Of a DNA stretch of 64,000 nucleotides, positions 1-7,302 are shown in pieces. This stretch comes from Domibacillus epiphyticus (lineage in GTDB: Bacteria > Bacillota > Bacilli > Bacillales > Domibacillaceae). The notes beneath the pieces are model-generated. The model saw only the letters and a program-made list of their open reading frames with translations, was not told the origin of the DNA and did no database searches. The position numbers were made by a program, and so were the translations under genes. The stretch lies in contig NZ_MSFI01000019.1 of assembly GCF_001975785.1 (NCBI RefSeq), positions 124,001-188,000 on the forward strand, written 5' to 3'. The number at the start of each line of letters is the position of its first letter. The first letter of the stretch is position 1.

Positions 1-374
1 CGTTCGAAGCAGTTGTTCATCCTTTTTCCTCAGTTAGTCCTTCTGCCTGTATTGGTGAAGGGACGGTAATAATGGCGGGTAGTGTAATTAATGCAGATGC
101 TGTGATTGGGAAGCATGTGATTATTAATTCAAGTTCTGTTGTGGAGCATGATAATCACATTGGCGATTTTGCTCATATATCGCCGGGTGCAGTATTGACG
201 GGGAATGTACAGGTTGGGAAAGGCGCACATATTGGTGCATCCGCGACCGTGGTTCCCGGTCAGGCGATTGGAGATTGGTCTATTGTAGGAGCAGGTGCAG
301 TTGTAATTGAAGAAGTTCCAGATGGTGTTACGGTTGTTGGAGTGCCTGCTAGATTGATAGGAAAAAAGGCGTAG
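1..374 (+). CDS. Sugar O/N-acetyltransferase, EpsM/PglD-like (5' truncated)
   Basis: The reading frame is open from base 3, so the gene starts before the window; only about the last 123 residues are seen. They form a left-handed beta-helix of hexapeptide repeats (SVSPSACIGEGTVIM, then repeated [IV]GxGA-type units) and contain the VEHDNHIGDF stretch, whose histidine matches the catalytic His of PglD/NeuD-type acetyltransferases. The family transfers acetyl from acetyl-CoA to an amino group on a UDP- or nucleotide-activated sugar in the cytoplasm. The next gene is a DegT-type sugar aminotransferase, and this pair matches epsM-epsN at the end of Bacillus exopolysaccharide operons. The exact sugar is inferred only from the neighbourhood. 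Confidence 0.85.
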   Translation, partial: FEAVVHPFSSVSPSACIGEGTVIMAGSVINADAVIGKHVIINSSSVVEHDNHIGDFAHISPGAVLTGNVQVGKGAHIGASATVVPGQAIGDWSIVGAGAVVIEEVPDGVTVVGVPARLIGKKA

Positions 375-465
375 AGAGAGGATCTTTGAGATTTTGTCTA
401 CGTCTTTTTTTGTTAGGTGTATAATAACTATATATACATAAGTCAGAGAGCAGAGGAGTGTCATA

Positions 466-1605
466 ATGTCACAGCATCCGAGGATTTTCTTGTCTTCTCC
501 TCATATGAGTGGGAAGGAACAACAATATATACATGATGCGTTTGAAACGAATTGGATAGCGCCTTTGGGTCCAAATGTGGATTCGTTTGAGCAAGAGCTC
601 GCAGCATATACAGGTGTTCGCGATGCAGCGGCTGTGAGTTCAGGAACTGCAGCGATTCATCTGGCATTGCGTTTACTGGATGTTCGGGCAGGCGATACGG
701 TATTTTGTTCGAGTTTGACGTTTATTGCAAGTGCAAATCCGATCCTATACCAGGGGGCTGAGCCTGTATTTATAGACTCTGAGCCAGAGACATGGAATAT
801 GTCACCGTATGCTTTGGAACGGGCTTTATCTGAAGCTGAGGTGATGCCGAAAGCGGTCATTGTAGTGAATTTGTATGGTCAGAGTGCAAAGATGGATGAG
901 ATTGTGGCGATTTGTGACCGCTATGGTGTGCCGGTCGTGGAGGATGCGGCTGAATCATTAGGAGCGGAGTACAAAGGCAAAAAGAGCGGTTCATTCGGGA
1001 AATTCGCGGTGTTCTCGTTTAATGGAAATAAGATTATTACGACTTCCGGAGGCGGAATGCTTGTGTCAAATGACGAGGAAGCATTGCGTAAGGCACGGTT
1101 TTTGGCAACCCAGGCGCGTGACCCAGCACAGCATTATCAGCATAGCGAATTAGGACATAATTACCGGATGAGCAACATTTTAGCCGGTGTTGGCCTTGCG
1201 CAATTGGAAGTGCTGGATGAGCGGGTAGCCGCAAGACGTGCTGTTTTTGATCGATACGTAGAAGCATTTGGTCACGTAGATGGAATTGATTTTATGCCGG
1301 AGATTGACGGAACATTACATAACCGCTGGCTGACAACATTAACGCTGGACCGTGAGAAAGTGGGATTTACGCCATTAGAATTAATTGATAGACTGGCAGA
1401 GGAAAATATTGAAGCCCGCCCTGTATGGAAGCCATTACACTTGCAGCCGCTGTTTGAAGGAGCGAAGTATTATGCGCATACGGATAACCGAAGTGTATCT
1501 AATGAACTGTTTGAGAATGGGATTTGCCTTCCTTCAGGATCGAATATGACGATAGAGCAGCAAGATCGTGTAATTCATTTTATTAATGGAATGTTAAAGG
1601 AGTAG
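466..1605 (+). CDS. epsN: DegT/DnrJ/EryC1-family sugar aminotransferase, EpsN-like
   Basis: 379 residues, the normal length for PLP-dependent nucleotide-sugar aminotransferases. Visible features are the SSGTAAIHLAL phosphate-binding loop (about residues 58-68), the VVEDAAESLGA motif with the Asp that contacts the pyridine nitrogen (D160), and the Schiff-base lysine in SFNGNK (K189). A ribosome site AGAGGAG lies just before the ATG. It follows the PglD-like acetyltransferase by about 90 bp. Together they would convert a 4-keto-6-deoxy UDP sugar into an acetylated amino sugar (bacillosamine type) for exopolysaccharide. In B. subtilis the eps operon is repressed by SinR, and a sinR-like gene lies at 28 kb in this window. 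Substrate is inferred. Confidence 0.9.
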   Translation: MSQHPRIFLSSPHMSGKEQQYIHDAFETNWIAPLGPNVDSFEQELAAYTGVRDAAAVSSGTAAIHLALRLLDVRAGDTVFCSSLTFIASANPILYQGAEPVFIDSEPETWNMSPYALERALSEAEVMPKAVIVVNLYGQSAKMDEIVAICDRYGVPVVEDAAESLGAEYKGKKSGSFGKFAVFSFNGNKIITTSGGGMLVSNDEEALRKARFLATQARDPAQHYQHSELGHNYRMSNILAGVGLAQLEVLDERVAARRAVFDRYVEAFGHVDGIDFMPEIDGTLHNRWLTTLTLDREKVGFTPLELIDRLAEENIEARPVWKPLHLQPLFEGAKYYAHTDNRSVSNELFENGICLPSGSNMTIEQQDRVIHFINGMLKE

Positions 1606-1613
1606 ATTCTTTT

Positions 1614-1643
1614 GCCAGCTAGTGCATACTAGCTGGCTTCTTT
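1614..1643 (+). terminator. Rho-independent terminator after epsN-like gene
   Basis: Perfect 10-bp stem (GCCAGCTAGT / ACTAGCTGGC) with a GCAT loop and a T-rich tail, starting 9 bases after the stop codon. It closes the exopolysaccharide operon. Confidence 0.85.
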
Positions 1644-1728
1644 TGTATGCATTTTTTCTTATGTAATCTTATTTGTTAGTAACCTGATGTTTATCCAAAT
1701 ACGCAAACGGGTAATTAAAGTGAAGGCA

Positions 1729-1788
1729 TGTCGAAATTTGTCTATCATTAATTATCAGAAAAGTTAAATTACAGATATATTTTCGACA
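1729..1788. promoter_or_regulatory. Two inverted Spo0A-box-like sites
   Basis: TGTCGAAA at 1729-1736 and its exact reverse complement TTTCGACA at 1781-1788. Both match the established 0A-box core TGTCGAA. They lie about 120-180 bp before an SLH surface protein gene, suggesting control by the sporulation regulator. Binding is inferred from the motif alone. Confidence 0.4.
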
Positions 1789-1824
1789 CATTTAAATTTA
1801 AGTAGATAGTCAGTCAATCTCTAA

Positions 1825-1878
1825 ATCTAACAGATTCTTTGAGTAAGAAACCTTCTCCATCAAAGAATCTGTTTAGAT
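1825..1878 (+). other. Long stem-loop in the leader of the SLH gene
   Basis: A 14-bp perfect stem (AACAGATTCTTTGA at 1829-1842 with its complement at 1860-1873) extends to about 18 bp with one bulge, around a 17-base loop. It ends about 15 bases before the ribosome site of the SLH gene and has no T-run, so it does not look like a terminator. Leader stem-loops that stabilise mRNA are known for highly expressed S-layer genes; that role is inferred here. Confidence 0.5.
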
Positions 1879-1908
1879 ATACATTAATCATTTGGAGGGG
1901 TATTGTGC

Positions 1909-3732
1909 ATGGGAAATAATTCATCGGCTTATCGGAAGTTTGTTAGTACAGGTGTGACGACGGCGCTTGTGACGACGGCCGTGGCACCAGGGTTTGCGGC
2001 AACATTTACGGATGTGGCAGACAATTATAAGGAATCTGTCAATTATTTAGTGAATGAAAAAATCACATTAGGAAAGACGAGCACGAAATTCGGTACGCAT
2101 GAGTCGATTAAGCGAGTGGATGCGGCAGTGATGCTGGCAAAGGCATTGAAGCTTGAAATAGCCAATGTACCTGATTCGGGCTTTACAGATGTACCGGAGC
2201 GGGCAAAAGCGTATGTAGATGCACTAAAGGCAGCTGGTATTGTGAATGGGAAATCAGCAAATTCATTCGCACCTCATCAAAACATTACACGTGGAGAAGT
2301 TGCCCTGCTCCTTGCGAATGCTTACGAACTGAAGGGGAACAGGCAGGACGTGGCGTTTACGGATGTTGCCTCACGGTATATGGACGCAGTGGCGGGGCTC
2401 GTCACTAATGGCATTACAACAGGGAAAACGGCAAGATCCTATGGCACGGACAATTTGCTGAAACGGGGCGAATTTGCTGTTTTTCTGCATAAATTAAGAA
2501 CAATGAAGCCGGCATTGCTGATCGGTACGCCAATTGTTGCGGCGAAGTCGGACGGTACGGCGACGGTGACGGCAAGTGTGCAGGGTGCTGACGGTGCGGA
2601 TGCAAAAGTGGAAATTATATCTGGCGGTACAGTCGTTGCGACGAAAACAGTAAAAGTTGTTGATACGAAAGTGACAGCTGACTTTACGGGTCTTAATCTT
2701 TCAGCAGGCTCGCACACAGCGAGAGTCACAGTAAATGGAAAGAGCGCCGAGACAGCCTTTACACTGGATAAGGTGACGATTACAAATATCAATGCATCGA
2801 CCATAAATGGCACGACAACGGTGACGGCGCAAGTCGCGAACGCTCCAGCGAATGCCGACGCAAAAGTCGACATTTTTGCAAGCGGCAATACATCAACGCC
2901 TGCTGCTTCCAAAACAGTGAAAGTCGTTGATGGAAAAATAACTGCTGATTTTTCCGGTTTAGCCTCAGGAACCTATACGATTGAAATTTCAGTTGGAGAC
3001 GTGAAAAACGGATGGGCCTATACGATAGAGCCATCCTCTCCTGGAGGTGGAGCTGGTGGTGGCGGAGGTGGAACTGCGGACACTGTAAACAATGCAGCGT
3101 TTATGGCAGCCACGTACGTTGCGAGTGCAGATACATTAACAATCACCGGTTTGACGGATGTGGAGGTAGACTCTTCCTTTGATCTAACGAAATTAACGTA
3201 CAGTGATGGTGAAGCAACACCTGCAGCTGCTTCATTATCATCTGGCTATACAAACGCAACGGCAATCACAGGTCTTAGTACGCCAGGGACTTATTTTTAT
3301 AATAACAGCACACTGACGATTCGGTTAAGCTCGCCAGATGCGTCAACAATTGAAGCACTGCCGGGATTTAGTGTGGCGGGCATTGCTAACGATCAACTAA
3401 CGGCTGCATCGGGTTGGAATGTGGACGCCGCGGGAAATCTCTCCCCAGCCGATAGCGAAACAGTGAATGTAACGCCAGCTGATGCCGCTGCTTTAAATAC
3501 AGCTGGAACCTATACTGGAATTTATGAGGTATCAAGTAATGCCACATATGGTCCTGGAACAACAGGCGATACAGCAACATTAAATGGCTCTCTGTTTGTC
3601 AATACAGAAGCTACTTTGCGAAACCTTGTTGTAAACGGAACGATATTCGTCAATCCAGGGGCGAACGGCATCGTAACATTGAACAATGTGAGAGCCGATA
3701 ACGTTGTCATTTTATCTGGAACAACGAATTAA
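1909..3732 (+). CDS. SLH-domain surface protein with Ig-like repeats
   Basis: Start chosen at ATG 1909, 8 bases after GGAGGGG; a TTG at 1903 is too close. About 607 residues: export signal ending near FAAT, three S-layer homology domains (about residues 28-200, each with an FTDV start and a K/TRGE/D turn), two beta-sandwich modules of about 85 residues containing KTVKVVD[TG]K twice, a glycine-rich linker (about 376-388) and a C-terminal region of unknown function. SLH triplets bind pyruvylated secondary cell wall polymer, so the protein should sit on the outer wall. It has its own terminator and a leader hairpin. The function of the C-terminal region is not recognised. Confidence 0.85.
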   Translation: MGNNSSAYRKFVSTGVTTALVTTAVAPGFAATFTDVADNYKESVNYLVNEKITLGKTSTKFGTHESIKRVDAAVMLAKALKLEIANVPDSGFTDVPERAKAYVDALKAAGIVNGKSANSFAPHQNITRGEVALLLANAYELKGNRQDVAFTDVASRYMDAVAGLVTNGITTGKTARSYGTDNLLKRGEFAVFLHKLRTMKPALLIGTPIVAAKSDGTATVTASVQGADGADAKVEIISGGTVVATKTVKVVDTKVTADFTGLNLSAGSHTARVTVNGKSAETAFTLDKVTITNINASTINGTTTVTAQVANAPANADAKVDIFASGNTSTPAASKTVKVVDGKITADFSGLASGTYTIEISVGDVKNGWAYTIEPSSPGGGAGGGGGGTADTVNNAAFMAATYVASADTLTITGLTDVEVDSSFDLTKLTYSDGEATPAAASLSSGYTNATAITGLSTPGTYFYNNSTLTIRLSSPDASTIEALPGFSVAGIANDQLTAASGWNVDAAGNLSPADSETVNVTPADAAALNTAGTYTGIYEVSSNATYGPGTTGDTATLNGSLFVNTEATLRNLVVNGTIFVNPGANGIVTLNNVRADNVVILSGTTN

Positions 3733-3773
3733 TAGAAAGCAAACGATTCGGTATGATCTATATGTTTTTTAGA

Positions 3774-3812
3774 AAAACCCGGTGAGAAAGGTGGTTCTCA
3801 CCGGGTTTTTTC
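3774..3812 (+). terminator. Rho-independent terminator after SLH gene
   Basis: 15-bp stem reading AAAACCCGGTGAGAA with its complement around a 6-base loop, followed by a T-run. Confidence 0.9.
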
Positions 3813-4051
3813 GTTAACAAGATGGATTCAATACACCAATTCTTCGTCCACAAACTTTCCCTCAATTGTTTAACTGCGGATTGCTAAAATTACGCTCAAG
3901 CAAGTTCTTAATGGGATCTTCCTTCCGTCATCTGGCATCGCTCCGGTAAAGGCGGCCACTAGTGCGCTTTCTTTGTCAGATAATATGACAACTTTATGGA
4001 AAAGAGTGTTGTATTGCTATATTAATTGATTATGAAAGGGAGGAATGGAAG
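3813..4051. other. Intergenic stretch, no firm feature
   Basis: No gene or clear signal. On the minus strand about 3896-3979 reads as 28 uninterrupted codons and then stops, which may be a gene remnant or chance. The right end carries the ribosome site (AAAGGGAGG) of the SLH-amidase gene. Confidence 0.3.
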
Positions 4052-6130
4052 ATGAAAATGTCGTGGAAGAAGATGTCGGGCGTTCTTGCAAGTGTAACGG
4101 TGGGGGCAGCGATCTTGTCTGCACCTGTCCAAGCTGAAAAAATAGCAGTTTTTCCAGATGTTAAAGGAGGATTATCATCAGAGGTTGAAGCTGCTTTTAA
4201 TCTTGGTTTAGTTAGCGGGTATCCGGATGGAAAGTTTAAGCCGGCACAAGCGATAACTAGAGCAGAGTTTGCAAAATTGTTAGTTTCTACATACGAATTA
4301 GCGGCAAAAGAAGAATTGCCGGCAAATACAGCTGCAGCATTTAAAGATGTTTCAGCGAATCAGGTTTTAGGCAAGTATATCCTTAAAGCGGCTGAACAAG
4401 GCTGGATTAATGGTTTTGAAGATGGCACCTTCCGCCCAAATGAGCCTGTCAATCGAGAGCAGGCCGCAAAAATGCTGGCGGAAGCAGCAGATTTAGAGGA
4501 AATCTCAGAATCATATACAGATGTCGAGGATGACGGTTTTTTTGCTGGGTACATAGGAGCAGCACAAGGTGCCAGCCTGATGAATGGTCATACGAATGAC
4601 ATCTTCAAACCAAAGGCTGAGATTACGCGAGAACAATCTGCCGCAACGATTATTCGCTTATTTCGTTACTTAGAAGAAGAGTTATTTAAGGTCTTTGAGA
4701 TTGAGGAGGCCACGATTTTAGAACTGCAAAAGGCAATGGAGAAAGGTGAATTAACATCAGAGGAGCTAGTGACATTCTATCTGGATCGTATTGAAAAGTT
4801 TGACGATCAAGGACCAAGTCTTCAATCAATGCTAGCGATTAATGAAGATGCGATTGAACTTGCAAAGGAGCTTGATCAGGAGCGTCAGTCAGGTGAACTG
4901 CGTGGAGCACTTCATGGTATACCAGTGATCGTCAAAGATAACTATGATACGTTTGATATGCCGACGACCGGCGGATCTCTTTCACTTGAAGGCTCGATGG
5001 CGCCTGATGATGCGTTTCAAGTTGCAAAGCTGCGCGAAGAGGGCGCGATTATTTTAGGAAAGTCAAATCTTCATGAATTTGCCTTTGGTTTTAATACGTT
5101 TAGCTCATTAGGCGGACAGACATTAAATCCATATGATGTAACACGCTATCCAGGTGGATCAAGCGGAGGGACTGGCGCCGCTGTTGCTGCTAACTTTGCG
5201 GCAGCTGGGCTTGGAACAGATACAGGCGGTTCAATTCGTGTTCCGTCTTCTTTTAACAGTTTAGTAGGGATTCGTCCAACAATGGGGCTTGCTAGCCGCG
5301 ACGGCATTATTCCGCTCGCGTTGACACAAGACACTGGTGGTCCAATGACTCGTACAGTAGAGGATGCGGCGATTATGATGGATGCGATTGCTGGATATGA
5401 CGCAGCTGATCCAGTAACAGCAAGCGGCAACGGTAAAATTCCTGAAAGCTATTCAGACTCTTTAGACGCGAATGGATTAGAAGGAGCGCGAATTGGCATT
5501 GTCAGAGAGCTTTTCGGTGAAGATGAGCAAGTGAATAAGGCGATGGAGCAAGCGATTGTCGATCTTGAGAAACTCGGAGCGGAAGTGGTCGAGGTGACTA
5601 TTCCAAGGCTTGATGAAATCCTGGCATACCCAAGTCTAAGTAATTATGAATTCAAGTTTCAATTTAATGAATACCTAGCTTCTTTAGGACCGAATGCACC
5701 GGTTAAGTCGTTAACAGAAGTGATTGAAAGCGGTCAATATCACCCTGGCATTGAAGAGAGGCTGCTCCAAAGAAATGCACGAGAAACACTTGAAGATGAA
5801 GAATACAAAAAGATTATTGAAAATCGCACACAATTAGCGACTGGAAGTGTGATGGAAGTATTTGAGAAAGAGAATTTCGATGCGCTCATGTACCCGACTT
5901 CAACAAAATTGCCGGCGGTTATTGGTGAAACGCAGGACACTGGACTGAATAACAAATTAAGTCCGTTCTTAGGATACCCTGCAATCTCAGTGCCTGCTGG
6001 ATTTAGTGATAATGACCTTCCGATTGGAATGGAATTACTTGGAGAAGAATTTAATGAAGAAACATTAATCAAACTGGCATACGCTTATCAAGAAGGCACT
6101 GAGCATCGCATTGCACCAGATTTTAAATAA
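4052..6130 (+). CDS. SLH-anchored amidase-signature hydrolase
   Basis: 692 residues. A signal peptide (cleavage near VQAE) is followed by three SLH domains (about 30-210) and an amidase-signature domain (about 220-690). The Ser-cisSer-Lys triad is complete: K295 in VIVKDN, S370 in PGGSSGG and nucleophile S394 in TGGSIR, with the usual 24-residue gap between the serines. Such enzymes hydrolyse carboxamides; most family members are cytoplasmic, so an exported, wall-anchored one is notable. The ribosome site GGGAGG precedes the ATG. It has its own terminators and no operon partner. The natural substrate is unknown; a wall peptide amide or an environmental amide are both possible. Confidence 0.9.
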   Translation: MKMSWKKMSGVLASVTVGAAILSAPVQAEKIAVFPDVKGGLSSEVEAAFNLGLVSGYPDGKFKPAQAITRAEFAKLLVSTYELAAKEELPANTAAAFKDVSANQVLGKYILKAAEQGWINGFEDGTFRPNEPVNREQAAKMLAEAADLEEISESYTDVEDDGFFAGYIGAAQGASLMNGHTNDIFKPKAEITREQSAATIIRLFRYLEEELFKVFEIEEATILELQKAMEKGELTSEELVTFYLDRIEKFDDQGPSLQSMLAINEDAIELAKELDQERQSGELRGALHGIPVIVKDNYDTFDMPTTGGSLSLEGSMAPDDAFQVAKLREEGAIILGKSNLHEFAFGFNTFSSLGGQTLNPYDVTRYPGGSSGGTGAAVAANFAAAGLGTDTGGSIRVPSSFNSLVGIRPTMGLASRDGIIPLALTQDTGGPMTRTVEDAAIMMDAIAGYDAADPVTASGNGKIPESYSDSLDANGLEGARIGIVRELFGEDEQVNKAMEQAIVDLEKLGAEVVEVTIPRLDEILAYPSLSNYEFKFQFNEYLASLGPNAPVKSLTEVIESGQYHPGIEERLLQRNARETLEDEEYKKIIENRTQLATGSVMEVFEKENFDALMYPTSTKLPAVIGETQDTGLNNKLSPFLGYPAISVPAGFSDNDLPIGMELLGEEFNEETLIKLAYAYQEGTEHRIAPDFK

Positions 6131-6206
6131 TAACTATGGTCAGTCCCCCACTCCCCATAGTTATGTGGTGAAGCCAGAGAGTCTTATAGGCTCTCTGTTT
6201 TTTTAA
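6130..6206 (+). terminator. Tandem hairpins ending the SLH-amidase transcript
   Basis: First hairpin ATAACTATGG / CCATAGTTAT (6130-6139 with 6155-6164), then a second with CAGAGAG / CTCTCTG arms (6175-6197, one wobble) followed by T8. The second is a standard intrinsic terminator. Confidence 0.8.
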
Positions 6207-6313
6207 CAGATGTTTTGACCGGAACAGAACGTTGAATCTAACAATAGGCCTAAAGAAGAAGAAAGATGCCTGTTTTCAAAAGGCCGGAATGTAATTGGAT
6301 CGGCGCGATAAAT

Positions 6314-6368
6314 AAACAAAGGGGCTGCCCAGCAAGTAGTATCACTTGCAGGACAGCCCCTGTTTGTT
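6314..6368 (-). terminator. Terminator of the small sigma-factor gene
   Basis: Long hairpin with AACAAAGGGGCTG paired to CAGCCCCTGTTTGTT across an inner GCAAGT/ACTTGC helix. Read on the minus strand it ends in a T-rich run. About 100 bp downstream of the sigma gene. Confidence 0.6.
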
Positions 6369-6407
6369 ACTGGTAGATGAATGCCTATTCGGCACCATCC
6401 GCGTGAA

Positions 6408-6444
6408 TCCGGACGCCGGCCCCTCGTCGATTAGGGCGTCCGGA
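6408..6444. repeat. Inverted repeat TCCGGACGCC / GGCGTCCGGA
   Basis: Perfect 10-bp arms around a 17-base centre, in the 3' region of the sigma-factor gene. No T-run. It may be a secondary terminator or processing hairpin of that transcript. Confidence 0.5.
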
Positions 6445-6467
6445 AACTGGTTTATGAGCCAGGCTGC

Positions 6468-6959
6468 TTATTTTATGTCGCCGAATTGTTCTCTTAGCTG
6501 CTTAATGGCGGATTGCTGCCACTTTCGGACGGCGGCGGGTGTGACGTTTTCACGGCGTGCGATGTCTGGATTGCTGAGACCTTGTAGAATCGACAAATCA
6601 AACCACCGTTTTGCCCGCCCGGTTAAGTGATCGGCTGCTGCATTTGTGAGTGCGGTTGTTTCAGGCGCAGGACCGGGATCAATGCCTTCAAATAGGACAG
6701 GTTCGCCTGTCAAGACCGTTTTGTCACTGAAAGCGGCGTCTTTCGTCAGGGCGTTCATGACGCGCCCTTTAATATACGCGTACGCAAAAGGCGGAAATTC
6801 TCCTTTTGAACTGTCGAATTTTGTGTATGCTTCCCATAGGGCGATCAAGCCTACCTGATGATAGTCTTCCTTGTTTTTGTAGATATGCAGCTTGTTCAAG
6901 ATGCGGTGAATCATAGGATTGTATTGCTGCGCGATTTGTTCAAATTGCATTGTTGACAT
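6468..6959 (-). CDS. Small sigma-70-family RNA polymerase sigma factor
   Basis: 163 residues. The N-terminal half is a sigma region 2 (EDYHQVGLIALWEAYTKFD, then FAYAYIKGRVMNAL) and the C-terminal half a region 4 helix-turn-helix (GLSNPDIARRENVTPAAVRKW). Regions 1 and 3 are absent, as in short alternative sigma factors. No anti-sigma gene is adjacent. The start is uncertain: ATG 6959 has no clear ribosome site, and ATG 6950 is an alternative. A CCGGG-type palindrome sits about 22 bp upstream. Its regulon cannot be deduced from this window. Confidence 0.85.
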   Translation of the reverse strand: MSTMQFEQIAQQYNPMIHRILNKLHIYKNKEDYHQVGLIALWEAYTKFDSSKGEFPPFAYAYIKGRVMNALTKDAAFSDKTVLTGEPVLFEGIDPGPAPETTALTNAAADHLTGRAKRWFDLSILQGLSNPDIARRENVTPAAVRKWQQSAIKQLREQFGDIK

Positions 6960-6980
6960 CCAATCTGACTAGCGCGACAG

Positions 6981-6994
6981 CCGGGTATTCCCGG
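6981..6994. promoter_or_regulatory. Palindrome before the sigma-factor gene
   Basis: CCGGGTATTCCCGG: 5-bp arms around 4 bases, about 22 bp upstream of the sigma start, in the place of an operator or core promoter. The function is a guess. Confidence 0.25.
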
Positions 6995-7116
6995 GTTACT
7001 ACGAATATATAAGATGAAGGATATTAATGTAAATAGATTGAATATTATATACTTATTACCATATTTGTTAAAAATATTTTATTTTTATCTATTCACAAGG
7101 TTATGAATCTCTTATT

Positions 7117-7125
7117 TGATATAAT
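7117..7125 (+). promoter_or_regulatory. Extended -10 promoter for the ATP-grasp gene leader
   Basis: TGATATAAT gives a consensus TATAAT preceded by TGn, the extended -10 form. No good -35 is visible. The start would be near 7132, giving a leader of about 170 bases. Confidence 0.45.
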
Positions 7126-7245
7126 GATAAAAGTCATTTTCATTTCGCTCATTTGTTAACGCTTCCATTTGTGAAAAAAGAGAGGATTGTTAAGTAAATG
7201 TAAAATTTTTGTTTTTATGGATGTATTCATCGAATTGTGCTGTTG

Positions 7246-7286
7246 AAAGGCTGCCTGCCCATAGTGGAAAAAAGGCGGCTTTTTTT
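7246..7286 (+). terminator. Leader terminator (attenuator candidate) before the ATP-grasp gene
   Basis: AAAGGCTGCCT pairs with AGGCGGCTTTT (two G-T wobbles) over a 16-base loop and is followed by T7. It ends 16 bases before ATG 7303. The previous plus-strand gene already has its own terminators 1 kb upstream, so this one can only act on the leader of the downstream gene. Confidence 0.6.
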
Positions 7287-7302
7287 AATGGAGTGACACA
7301 AA

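Noticed and set aside
3813-4051. Possible gene remnant on the minus strand
   Set aside because: Only about 28 open codons and no recognisable domain; not enough to call a pseudogene.
6218-6305. Possible third GCCGGA array (ACCGGA, GCCTAA, GCCTGT, GCCGGA, TCGGCG)
   Set aside because: Steps of 30, 20, 15 and 17 bp are not phased and most motifs are degenerate; at best a decayed copy.
6346-6630. Plus-strand ORF of 94 codons opposite the sigma factor
   Set aside because: No ribosome site and no recognisable protein; it is the complement of the sigma region 4 coding sequence.
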